Origin: Hyperoplus lanceolatus
Lineage: Eukaryota; Chordata; Actinopteri; Uranoscopiformes; Ammodytidae
Direction: 5' to 3'
Assembly (NCBI GenBank): GCA_026929865.2
Contig: CM049404.1
Location: 14,468,501 to 14,532,500 of the forward strand
Length of the DNA stretch: 64,000 bases
Shown: positions 24,726 through 35,621 of the stretch, piece after piece
How the letters are laid out: each line of letters starts with the position of its first letter
How positions within the stretch are numbered: position 1 is the first letter of the stretch
The notes under the pieces: generated by a model
What the model saw: only the letters and a program-made list of their open reading frames with translations
Databases searched by the model: none
What the model was told of the DNA's origin: nothing
Position numbers and translations under genes: made by a program

Positions 24726-26549
24726 GAGTAAAATACACACCTTCTCCCGGCGCGGGTCAACTGTTCCCTTTACTGTCCGTGTAGCTATATGTTATGTTAT
24801 GTGTTATTTTATTGCTAATTGTGCCTTGATTAAGTTGCATTGGTATCCACTGAAGTTGTTCTGGGTTGTCTTAAGTAGTGTTGTATAATGAACATTTGGC
24901 CTAGTTCTTAAACGAAAAGGATGTATAGAAAGTATGTGTGTATGTCAAGCACCTAACTGATTGTGTGAGTCATGTCTCACGTGAACGTGAAACTTAAAAT
25001 AGCCTATGAAACATCCCCTAATTATATTGTGAATGAATTCGAATCTGTATTGGGCATTAAGCGACTAGTTGTGCATTCCGGTCGGGGTGGGGGTGCATTT
25101 ATAATACAATGTATAATTTAATAAAACGATTAGGAGGTGTGTGAGTGAGAGAGTGAGTGAGTGAGTGAGAGAGAGGGCGAACGAGCGGTGTCGGACAGAT
25201 TACAGGCGTGTGCAAGTCCTAAAGTGACCAGGCGCTATAATAGCTCTTGTAGTTTCATTAAATACAAGCTGCGACGTAGCCTACTCTTTTCTGTCCCCCA
25301 CCTTCCAATAAACATGTAGATTAAAGGTGTTGTCTCACTTGGCTTCCTCAAAAAAAATCCCCAAGCCACGCCACTAACTCCGTATACTACATTTCATATT
25401 TCTTTGGTTAAAGAAAGCTGGTGTAAAACAGGAAAGTGTACATAAAAACATCAAATAAATACTACTATACTTAAAGGGTTAATTCCACCCCACTCTTTCA
25501 CCAGCGCATTAACAACACATTCTATAGAAATGTTATTAACTAGGAACAATGCCACTGTCTAATAAATGTTGCACAATAAGGATTTCAACCAGTCACATTT
25601 TTACATGGGTTTATAAAGGATCTTTTTCCAAAAAGGTTACTTTTAGGAAACTGGCTGGTACATTTAAAACATACAATATTCCAGTTTCAATGGATACATT
25701 TACAGCTTAAACATATAAAATAACACTTCCATGACAAAACCACAGAAGTATTGAGAAATGTCATCACTCCTGAAGTTGCAAAGTAAAATACAATTACAAT
25801 AACACACTCACATACCCAGTCACTGTCAGAACATTACAGTCAAAACATAACATTTTAAAATCACCAGAGTATTTACATTGCCTTAATTCCATCTTCAAGC
25901 ACAGAAAATAAAAGACACCTTACTATACAATCCTTGTTTTGTGGACAGATGTCAATATACAACACATTTGTCATATATCAGAATGTATCGCCTCAAACTC
26001 TGTGTTACATTAATGTACTAACCCCACAATGTGTTACATTAATATGAATCCATATACATATTGTATCTCTGTCTGTATTTTATGCTCACTTTTTGATCTT
26101 TTTTCACTCTTCACAATTGTACAGCTCCTCTTTTTTAAATAGATAATTGAGGATATTTCTCTCTCAGATAATTACATTGCAAATATTCCATTTATATGCT
26201 TCAAGATGCCTTTAACCTATTGTGAAATGACTTGATTTAATTAATAATTCATTCATTCATAAATTAATTTGTTTAATAATAGTGCTTTTTTTGTTTCCTT
26301 TGCTTCCGTTTTAGAGATAAAAAAGTTTCTGCTCGACAGCAACGTTTTATTCTCTATAGGTTTAAGTTAATTCTATTTTTATTGTGTGCATGGTCCGTCC
26401 ACAGTATATTTCTTGTATGTGATAACGTACCAAAATAATTTTTATTCTGTGATCTTCTATCCAAAGATCCAGTCAGATCATTCCATAATCAGGATCTCAA
26501 ACAAGGGGCGAGGAGCAACATGCTTGGAATTCTAGACCAGCAGTGTCCT

Positions 26550-29500
26550 TTACAGCTGGATGTTTTTTTCTTCAATTGCTTGTTGACAGATGCCTCCTAA
26601 GGTATTGAACCCTGGCCCTAAATAATTTAGAAAATTTAAATCATCATCCACATCGCAGAGGGACAGCCCATCCAGTGACTGGCATTTGCTGCCCTGACCC
26701 TCGTAGGCATACTCATAGGGTCTGTACACGGGGTCGTCTGCCTGGTTCCCATCAATTATCTGCAATTGCTGTGGGATTGAGGAGTCAAAAATAGATTTTG
26801 TCAAAAAATTGTTCACACCAAACATATCTAAAATACATTGAGTCATGATTTATAATGCTTATACGTATGTTTTTGATCTGTGTGATGTGAGACAAACTCT
26901 CTCTTACCCTTCTGATTTGACCTGCAAGGCGTTGATTTGACTGCAGGCTGAAAGAGTGGCTGTACCTTGATGAACTTCCCTATTTACAGAGAGGAGGATT
27001 GTGAGCTCTTTGATAGCCCAAATATAATGTAAAAGTAGCATCCTCCCACTGCCTGATAAAGATACTGTAAATGCGTGAGTAAGTGTTTAAAATGCAACCA
27101 TAGAGGCTTTGTTACCGTTACACTGAAACATAAAATAATTCAATGAAGAGCGCTACTGACCTTGAAGCTGTTGTTCATGTTCGAGTACTGAAAATAAGGA
27201 AAATCAACAAATTCAGTCTTTACCTTACTATACTTATCCGACACACACTGTATTTGTTGAATGTTTCTATATCATTTAAAGAAAGCATAAGGAATGCATG
27301 CTTTTATCATCAGAATTCACCCCATTCATAATTCAACAGAACCACAAAGTATGTACCTGTGTAGGTTTATGTGCTTATATATGTAAACATCTACAGTATC
27401 TATAACATAATATAATAGAATATAATAGAATAGAATAGAATAGAATATGTCTGTTATAATATTAAACTGGTGTGTTTTTTGTGCAATAAAACAAAATAAA
27501 CATCACTCACCATGCTCTGCCCTCTGTTGCTTCTGCGAGTGTCACTTTGATGCTGTGTGCCCTATGAGGTCATATTAGAGTTCATGTATATAGGATTAAG
27601 CAGTAAGGTTAAATCACGGTGCAAGAGCAAGACCAACAACTGGCCCTGCCTACTACAAACTACAGAGAAGGTTTGTTTCACCGCGCTGAACTTTAAGTGT
27701 ATTGTTAGGAAGTCATCATTTTAGTGCTGCTGCTGGAAACATACCGCTAAATTATTATAATTCTTAGTCAAACACACAAAGACTATGTCCCCCTGCTCTT
27801 TATGTGTTTTTTTCCTGTCAAAAATATGTGTTTCTCATGTTGGAATAAAATCCGGATTGTGGCACCCACTTGTGGATTGGAGCAGGCAGTGTGCAGTCTC
27901 TCTAGAAAGCACCTATCAATGCAATGGATCTCAAAGATGACAAGCAATGACACATTCATCAGGAATCATATGCCAAAAAAGTGTTATAACAGCTGTTGCC
28001 ACTAACCATGCTCTGCCCTCTGTTGCCTCTGAGGGTGTCACTTTGATGCTGTGGGCCATGTGAGGTCATGTATGAGTTGATCTATATAGGATTAAGCAGT
28101 AAGGGTGCGTGAGTTTAGTAGGTGACAGCAACAGGCCCTGTCTACTACAAGCTATAGAGGAAGTTTGTTTGGTGGCGCTGCACTGTAATCTTCTAAATAT
28201 CTTTAATTCTTTGTCGAACACATAGACTATTAAAATACTCACCATGGAAACTCCTGCGCTGTTGTAACCACCCGCGGTCTCTGCCTTTACTGGAGGCGCC
28301 TGAGAGAATGAGTTGAGGAATAGCAAATTAATAAAACATCCATACAAGCAGTGGCAAGTAAAAATAAGGACATTGTATTTTTCTCTGTGTCATCTACCAA
28401 AGCTTTTTATCAAATACTTTAAAAGGGAATTACAGTCACACGATGGGAATGCAGTCACAAGAAGACTCCTGGAATGCAAAACTTATACATTTAGGAATCT
28501 TTCAGTAAAAACTGTGATTTATGAGATTAATGTCAACCACCACCATCTGTCATCCTGTCAGGTATGGTTTACAACTGGATTATATTGTTGTGACTAATTT
28601 CTCAGAAGGATTAAGTACTTCACTTGCTGTTTTCTTTATGTAATTATTTTGCTCTCTTTACTGAGGCCTTTTAAAACTGAAAAAGCGTCCATGCTGATTG
28701 CTGACAAACCTAAAGCCTGAAATAGTAAACCGCAAAATAGGGGAATGTGAGGGTGAATGAGGAGAGGAAAACAACCTGCTTGGTGCCGTTTTTTAGGCCG
28801 TCTGTTACTGTCACACAGTCTGTGGGAGTCAGGTATGAAGTAGGCTCAGCCTGGCAGAGAAGAGAGATAAAATAAATAAATAAACTATAAATAAATACAT
28901 ACATACATACATACATACATACATACATACATACATACATACATACATACATACATACATACATACATACATACATACATACATACATACATACATACAT
29001 ACATACATACATACATACATACATACATACATAAATAAATAAGGTGGAGTCACTTCCATACTCCCTCTAGTTCAAAAACACAACACACCTTGCATATGGA
29101 GCCCCCTCCCTCTTCGTTGTACTTGATCAGGCTGCCCTTTTCTCTATCTGGATCTTCCATTTGGGGGAATCTCCGTTTACAGTCACACATAAAGAGGAGT
29201 AACAGTACTGCAGACACACACCAAAAACAACACTGAGAACAGAGTGTACACAAACAAAGGTTTAAAAAAAAGGTAGGAGTGAAGTTTTAAATGATCAATC
29301 AGGAACCAAGACCAACAGAAATTAAGTTTAGCGCCCATAAACTAACTTCAATATACAAATTATTTTTAACCATTAGACAGAAAAGCCTGAGGACAGAATT
29401 ATTTTGATTCAATTAGTTTGTGTTCACTCAAATGATCCTCTATTAGATCTGTTTAGTGATTTGCATCTAATTGACTTAATACCAAACATTTGGATGGATC

Positions 29501-32500
29501 ACTGTAGGTTTACTGAGCATGAACTTTATGGTTTTGTTAATGTTGCCACCGGTTGCCATACTCACGCAAAAATAAAAGGATTCCTGCAATGATCAGTCCA
29601 ATGCCAGGTGCCCCAAGGCGGATTGAGGACGGCCCTTTGGTCAAACAAACATCTCCTTCTCCACAGTCGCACACTTTCACTTCTAGAGTATCATGTGTAG
29701 CAATGTTCTGTTGGTCTTGAATCACCAGGGGCACTGAGTAGTTACCATAAGGAAGTGTCTTCAAGCTAATTAGCCCACCTTCCAAACCTGTCGCACAATG
29801 TAAAAATAAGTTTGTAGTGGCTCTTGTTTTTTTTACAAAGTAGGTTCTCAGATATGTACTAACCATAAACTGTAGGTACTAACCACTGTAAGGGTCTAGT
29901 TTCCATCGTCGCTCCAGAGTATTGTCATCACCCCCCAGGGAGAAGGTGAAGGGCCCACTGAAAGGATCACTGTCTAAGTCTTTGACAGGCACCATGACCT
30001 TTTCGACCTTGTTTCCACACATGATGGCGCTTTTGTTTACCAGCTGAGGTGTATTGTCATTGATATCCCCCAGGTGGACCAGGACAGTGCATGTAGCTGT
30101 GGCTTCAGGCTCACCTTGATATACACAGGAAAGGGGAAAAACACATAACAAATCCAGCATTTAGATAACCAGTGTACCATATTATCCAGCTTGTGAATGA
30201 AGAATACACGCTAGGCCTCCTTCGTACCATCATCTATGGCAGTGATTAAAACTTTGTAAGTGTCGTTGCGATCAACAAAGGGTGACTCTCTATCCATTTT
30301 CTTAGTTGATGTGAGTTGTCCTGTTTTCGCATCAATGGCCATCCAGCCAGCTGGATCTTCTAACAGCACGTATCTTATCACAGAAGGAGAAATGGAAGTG
30401 GAGATAAACATATTAAGTGAAAACATTGAATTGCAGGTATCCAAATGGGTATCTTTGTTGTGTGCCGCTATCAAAATCAACCTAAGTGACAGTATCTAAA
30501 GTCACGTGGATGGCGAGACTCTTACTAGGAAAGGGCATGCACTTCAATGTTTGTGTGCAATTTCTAGCTTGGCATTGTATATTTGTTGTAAAAATAAATC
30601 TTACAGTAAAAGGAGCAGCTTTAGCCTATATGGCTCATTTCCAGCTCTAGTCCCCGACCAGTTGTCAGAAGGCATACATTTGTATGATAAGGCTGATGGT
30701 TGTAGTGCAATGTGTGATGGAAGCCGATTAATTGTCTATTGTCTTTTTCCTGCTCCAAGGTAACAGGATTATATTGGCCTTCCCCTGTTGGTCAACTTCT
30801 GTTGGAATTTTCCCATAAGAAGTGTGCTGTTATATTCACAGTTAGTGCCCACCCAATGCATCAACAGTTAGGTTATTGCAGATATATTAATATTGAGTTA
30901 TGGTTATTTGCCATTGCCAACCAAAGCAAACGTCCAGCACAGCCAAATATATGTTTGTAGTAAGTAAGAGACAGTGACACTGAAACATATTATGTTTTAA
31001 CAAACATCAAATAAAGTTGATACATTATTGTACAATTTTCAGGGAATTCTTAAATGTTGATGCTGCTAACTGCTTGAAAAAAATCATCTTAGGTTGGACT
31101 CTTATCACAATAAGGCAATAAGCTAAACAGACAGATACCTGATCTTGGATATGTCAGAGTCGGGATCAGTAACCTTTGGAGTGAACAGCACCTTTCCTGG
31201 TGGCTCCTCTTCTTTCTGGTAGATTTTAAATTGATCTTTCTCAAATGCAGGTGGATCATTGATATTAATTATCTTCATTGTGACGCTGACTGAATCTGGA
31301 ATTGCGCCAGCAGTTGATTTATCTTTACAAACAAATAAGGGTTCCTCATTCTTTACTCCGATCTGCAGGGTGACATTAGGTGTCTTCTCATGATCCACCT
31401 CCTGGAAGAAACATGGTCAGGGTTTAGGTCAGTAATGGTGCAGCTCCTGTTTATGATAGATGATAACACTTTGTTGGACTTTAAGCTTGGCCTACTGTAA
31501 ATGAATGACCATTATATTAGCTTCAGAAAAGCAGGATTACCTTGATGACACTCAGAATACCCTCATTGGTGTTGGGGTCAGTCTCAAGTTTGTATTGTCC
31601 TTCCTCATTGCCTTTAATAAAATAGTAAATGGCATACCAACTAGAATTTTGAGTGTCTTTGTCCTCTACAGCAATTCTCAAAACATCATCTTGGGTGGTC
31701 AATTCTGATACCTCACCATGGTACTGGAGAGGCAGAAGAGTTTCATCTTTAGCATCATACATCACTCTTAAAAGCAACTTGATTAATAGAAAAGTTAAAA
31801 CATACGTGCCTCCCTCTTCTTGAACATCGGTGGGTAAGTGTTTGAGTCAACAATATTGAGAGTAACAACGGTTGAGGAGGAAAGGGATGGTGTTCCATGA
31901 TCGTTTGCTTGAACAATAACTTCGTACTTCTTTATTTTCTGAAAAATAAATAAAAGATGATATTTTAGATATTATATTGACAACTGAGTATGAATGTGTG
32001 TCCATATACATGCAGCTTCCCACTGGTGTAGGGAAAATAAGTGCCTGAAACTCACATCATAGTCAAAACATCCTTCAAAGGTCAATTCGGCCACACCTCG
32101 TCCCATATCATGCACAGCAATCTTGGGCTCTTGTGGGTTCTGTGAAAACATCGTGATGGTGATTTTAGAGTTAGGGTGGTTATTCTGATCGCTGTCCATG
32201 GCCAGAAGCCGCAGAGGCAAGGACCCTTTGAGAAAAGGAAAAAAAAAAAAAGTTAATGTATTATAGATAAAAAGAAGAAACAAGTACAACAGTGACTATA
32301 GGAGAGAGGCCGTCCAGGTTTGAAATTATTATATTTCTCACCTCCCTGTTTAACTCTAGAGGCCACGAGAACTCTTCTATTGAATTTACAGTGTTTGGTG
32401 TTTTCACTTTGTGTGATGTGCGATACTCAGGCAGGCAGAAATTGTTTCATATTCTGAGTCGTTTAGGCAACAGTATACTCACCCGCTGGCATATTTTCCT

Positions 32501-33544
32501 TCACCTCAGCTGACAATTGTGGGGGAGAAAATTTAGGTGCGTTGTCATTGATGTCATGTATTTCTACATCAAAACCTAGTGTCCTGTCCAATTGTTGCCC
32601 TGTATTTGCGTCCAAGATTTCAAACTGGATCTGTGGGTAAAGGAAAAATTATGTCAAATTATTTCCAGAGGTAAATAAGTTACATCTACTGTATTTTTCT
32701 TTAGAGTGGTAATTATTTGCTCACCTGGAAGAGAGGGAACATCTCTCTGTCGATTGATTTATGGCAATAGACGACTCCAGTTTTGTCATCGACGGAGAAC
32801 ACCCCTAGTGGCTCCTCAGTCACACCCATTCCACTTAAATGAAATGTGTGCTCATGTCCAGCATGACTTGACTTGTCATTAAACATCTAGTGCCAAAATT
32901 GAAACAATTGAACTGTCATTGTTTGCATGCTGTCAGGCAAGGATATTGACCTGCTGCCATGTTGGTGGGCAATGTTTATAAAAAAATCTCACCTGTGAAA
33001 CAACTTTTGGGTACGGCCCAGGATCTTCCTCTTGTAGATTAATCGTAGACAAAACCCATCTTCTTTTTGAACGCACCAAAAGGTCCTGTTGAACCCAAAA
33101 TATAGGTTGAACATATGTTTGTTATAATTTAAGTATTACAACTTTTTGACAGGACGTTGCAATTCCAAACATTAAATATTTACCCGTTTGGCATGTCTGT
33201 TGAAAGCATTGCGAGACTCTACCAAGGCTGTTATTGCAACCTACAAAAAAAAAAAAAAAGCCAAGTACTTATTACGCTTAATTAACTGCTCATTTTCAAT
33301 ATTGTTTCCTTTTGGTGTTTAATTTATTGATGTGGTCTGACATTCCCTCCATTTCCTTCTGCTCCTGATATAACACACTGAGATGAACAGTAGTTAATTC
33401 ATTTACTTTTTATGGATTTTGTGGATGTTGTAAGATAGGGGAGAGAAGTACTTTTTTTTTTTAAACGTACCGCCATTCCGACATATGAATTCCGACATAG
33501 CCTATAGGCCTATATCTGCCTATCTCTACTCTCTATGCCACTTT

Positions 33545-33589
<45 letters not shown>

Positions 33590-35508
33590 ACTCTGTAGGC
33601 TATAGCCTATGCAACTTTCTCTTCTCTCTCACACAAGCACCAAAAAATAAAACGTGAAAATAAAGCTCATTTTGGGTCAAAACAATTTTATACAATCTCT
33701 CTGGTGTTGACTTTTTACGACCTAGCCTACTTGTAGGGGAAACCCCCAGTCTTCTATTAAAACCATCCACCGCTGCATGTAACAATATTACATTGGTGCA
33801 GTTTGTAGCCTATTTATCAATGTAGCGAGTTGCGAGACAAGTGCAGGCTGAGCTTTTTTTTCAGCACCCCATGGTGAGAATATGTTCACGCTGCTATGTG
33901 CGTCTGTTTTATGTTGGCGAGCCAAGTATAGCCTATATTTTAGAGAAGTTTCACATCAGGCCAGCCTATTATGTAGCCTAGAGATGTGCCGAGTCCTTTT
34001 ATTTATTTATTTTTGCCTTGCACCCGGCCCAGAGTCAAGCAGCTCCGCCGCCCGACAGCGTGTCATTCAAATCTGCTGCATCCAAATCATCCCGTAATCA
34101 CCAATTTGATTTTGACATGCGTTTCAGCACTCCAATTACAATGAATCGACAAAGCGATCAACTTTTACTGTGGCTTTTTTCCACTTGGTAGCCTAGTGCT
34201 GAGGAAAGCTTGCCAACTGCACTGTCCTTTACGCACCATCACTGCCGCAGTAATGTTTAGATTTCATAATTTGCATCAAAGCCCTTAGGATAATAAGAAT
34301 GAGAGGCTTTATTGAAACGCAGTCCATGCGGTGGTTATATTAACTGTGTCGGCTGAATTATTTAGCCTACCAAAAGTGTTAAAAGAAAGAAAACACATTT
34401 AAACCTCCAAAAGACCTGCCCCTGCACGGCCGCCGAATAGTCGAATCTCTGGACTGAAAAGGCAGATCTGGCGGGGGGCGGCCGCTCGTAGATTCGCTCG
34501 GTCGAGAGGGCGACTGAGCCGGGCATCACTGGAGCTTCTCCCCGCGGGGAGAGCCAGCGAGTCGGGCAGGGCTGGAGCGGCTCTGCCCCCAGCTACGGCG
34601 CATGAAACTATAGGCTATTGCGAACGGGGAATATAGGACCATTTTTAGCCGTGCATAAAACAAACGGGCTCATATTATCAAGTGCTGACATAATTATTTA
34701 CGTTTGCAAGTCAGAAAGCCATAGCCTAATAAAAAAATTAAAACGACATTAAGCTAAACAGCCTGCTGCCTGCCGCGACTTAATAGCCATACTTAACTAA
34801 AGTTTAGGTCTTTTCTCATATCAAATAAAAACTCATAGAAAAAAGAAAAAAGCAGGCCCTAATGCACTGATAACAGTCTCTCTCGCTCGTTCTCGCCCTC
34901 CTTTTCGGCATGGCATCATCCGTCTCTTCGGAGTCTATCAACTTGTAGTCCGATCAAACTTTATTCAAAGGTAGTCCATAATTCAAATAAAATTGTTTTC
35001 TAACGAAAAAGTTAAAAAAATTGGGGCTCCTAGTGCGATATTTCAGTGCTTCTTAATTGTTTCAAATAAAGGTTTGCCGCAATGCCGCAGATTAGCCTAT
35101 TTGATTGTACATTACGTGTGTCCTTTTCCCCCTCTGAGAGCTACTTTAAAGAATACAAATGAGGGAGAGAGCTACTTGTGTAGCCTACATTATGTGTAAC
35201 GTTTATTCAAATGGCAAGTTTGTATAAAAATCCAACTCTTTGGAATTATAATCTATCAGTGATTCGCATGCAGGCACAAATATGCGGGAGAACACGAAAC
35301 AAGTGTGTCGGAATGGATAGGCTAACCTTTTATTTGTCTCTCTTCTATGCAATATTCATGTAAGGTTAAAACAATAGACACAACCCCCCCACACAAAAAA
35401 AAAAGTTGGGATGGCGGTAAAGGCTAGCCTACTAAAAGGTGTCGGAATGGGGGGTTGTCGGAATGGCGGTATGTCGGAATGGCGGCATGTCGGAATGGGA
35501 GCATGTAA

Positions 35509-35554
<46 letters not shown>

Positions 35555-35621
35555 AAAAAAAAAAATGTAAATAAATTCAGAATGTCATGCCTACCAACAG
35601 AAGTAGGGAAATGGTCCTCAT
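26550..35621 (-). CDS. cdh26: cadherin-26-like protein, paralogue B
   Basis: Second tandem cadherin-26-like adhesion receptor. Nineteen exons, 5' to 3': 35595-35621, 33184-33240, 32993-33085, 32725-32886, 32483-32630, 32056-32225, 31810-31938, 31541-31723, 31139-31401, 30228-30373, 29884-30114, 29566-29787, 29089-29207, 28776-28850, 28243-28299, 27511-27561, 27161-27187, 26908-26979, 26550-26768. All phases fit: 2451 bp, 816 aa. The signal peptide is split, exon 1 encoding only MRTISLLLL and exon 2 continuing VAITALVES. Pro-region sites are RHAKR and RSKR, leaving mature RW (Trp2 kept). Linkers are [29 protein letters not shown] and [10 protein letters not shown]. Near the membrane is CDCGEGDVC, then a transmembrane helix at about 593-618. 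The tail has IKYNEEGGG, like the p120-catenin-binding core. The last 72 residues ([33 protein letters not shown]) match the beta-catenin-binding region. One GC-AG intron is predicted at 31809. Confidence 0.93.
27411..27447. repeat. (ATAGA)n-like short tandem repeat
   Basis: Imperfect pentanucleotide repeats of the AATAG type in an intron of cadherin gene B. Confidence 0.7.
28007..28057 (-). pseudogene. tandem duplicate of a cadherin B tail exon, acceptor lost
   Basis: This 51-bp segment nearly matches exon 27511-27561, keeping the QHQSDT and GNRGQSM parts. The surrounding intron is duplicated as well: about 27507-27720 matches about 28003-28190. The copy keeps a GT donor (GTTAGT). At the acceptor position the AG has become AT, because CCTCATAG of the active copy reads CCTCACAT here. 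A weaker internal CCCACAG could be used. It probably no longer splices in the original way. Confidence 0.75.
28896..29033. repeat. (ATAC)n tetranucleotide microsatellite
   Basis: About 34 almost perfect ATAC units, edged by AAAT repeats on both sides. It lies in the intron between the juxtamembrane exon (29089-29207) and the next tail exon of cadherin gene B. It yields a meaningless MYVCMYVC reading frame on the minus strand. Confidence 0.95.
33469..35503. mobile_element. unclassified inverted-ended element in cadherin B intron 1
   Basis: The left edge carries CCGCCATTCCGACAT and a second ATTCCGACAT. The right edge carries four inverted copies of the same word (TGTCGGAATGG and variants) at about 35440-35497. 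The interior contains a (CT)n array, more than ten TAGCCTA/TAGGCTA words, and a GC- and CpG-rich block at about 34420-34610. No transposase frame was recognised. The inverted terminal arrays suggest a mobile element of about 2 kb; no target duplication could be defined. Confidence 0.5.
33545..33588. repeat. (CT)n microsatellite
   Basis: Uninterrupted CT dinucleotides inside the putative element in cadherin B intron 1. Confidence 0.9.
35511..35549. repeat. (AT)n microsatellite followed by A-run
   Basis: About 19 AT units followed by an A-run, about 45 bp from the first coding exon of cadherin gene B. Confidence 0.9.

Larger units (their letters stand above)
20547..26549. other. intergenic DNA between the two cadherin genes
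   Basis: Upstream of cadherin A and downstream of cadherin B. No gene exon was recognised. It holds a SINE-like repeat (21205-21385), a TTAA-flanked MITE (22404-22760), a Harbinger transposase remnant split by a hAT MITE (22915-24182), and a hAT-type N-terminal remnant (24519-24725). The 3' UTR of cadherin B lies near 25400-26549. Bases 21400-22400 show nothing recognisable. Confidence 0.55.

Noticed and set aside
28899-29033. Regular spaced repeats that could suggest a CRISPR array
   Set aside because: Simple tandem ATAC repeats without spacers, in a vertebrate intron.
28710-29059. Frame with MYVC repeats
   Set aside because: Translation of the (ATAC)n microsatellite inside a cadherin B intron.
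34420-34610. CpG-rich block as promoter of cadherin B
   Set aside because: It lies inside intron 1, downstream of the start codon at 35621, and within the putative mobile element; no start site evidence.
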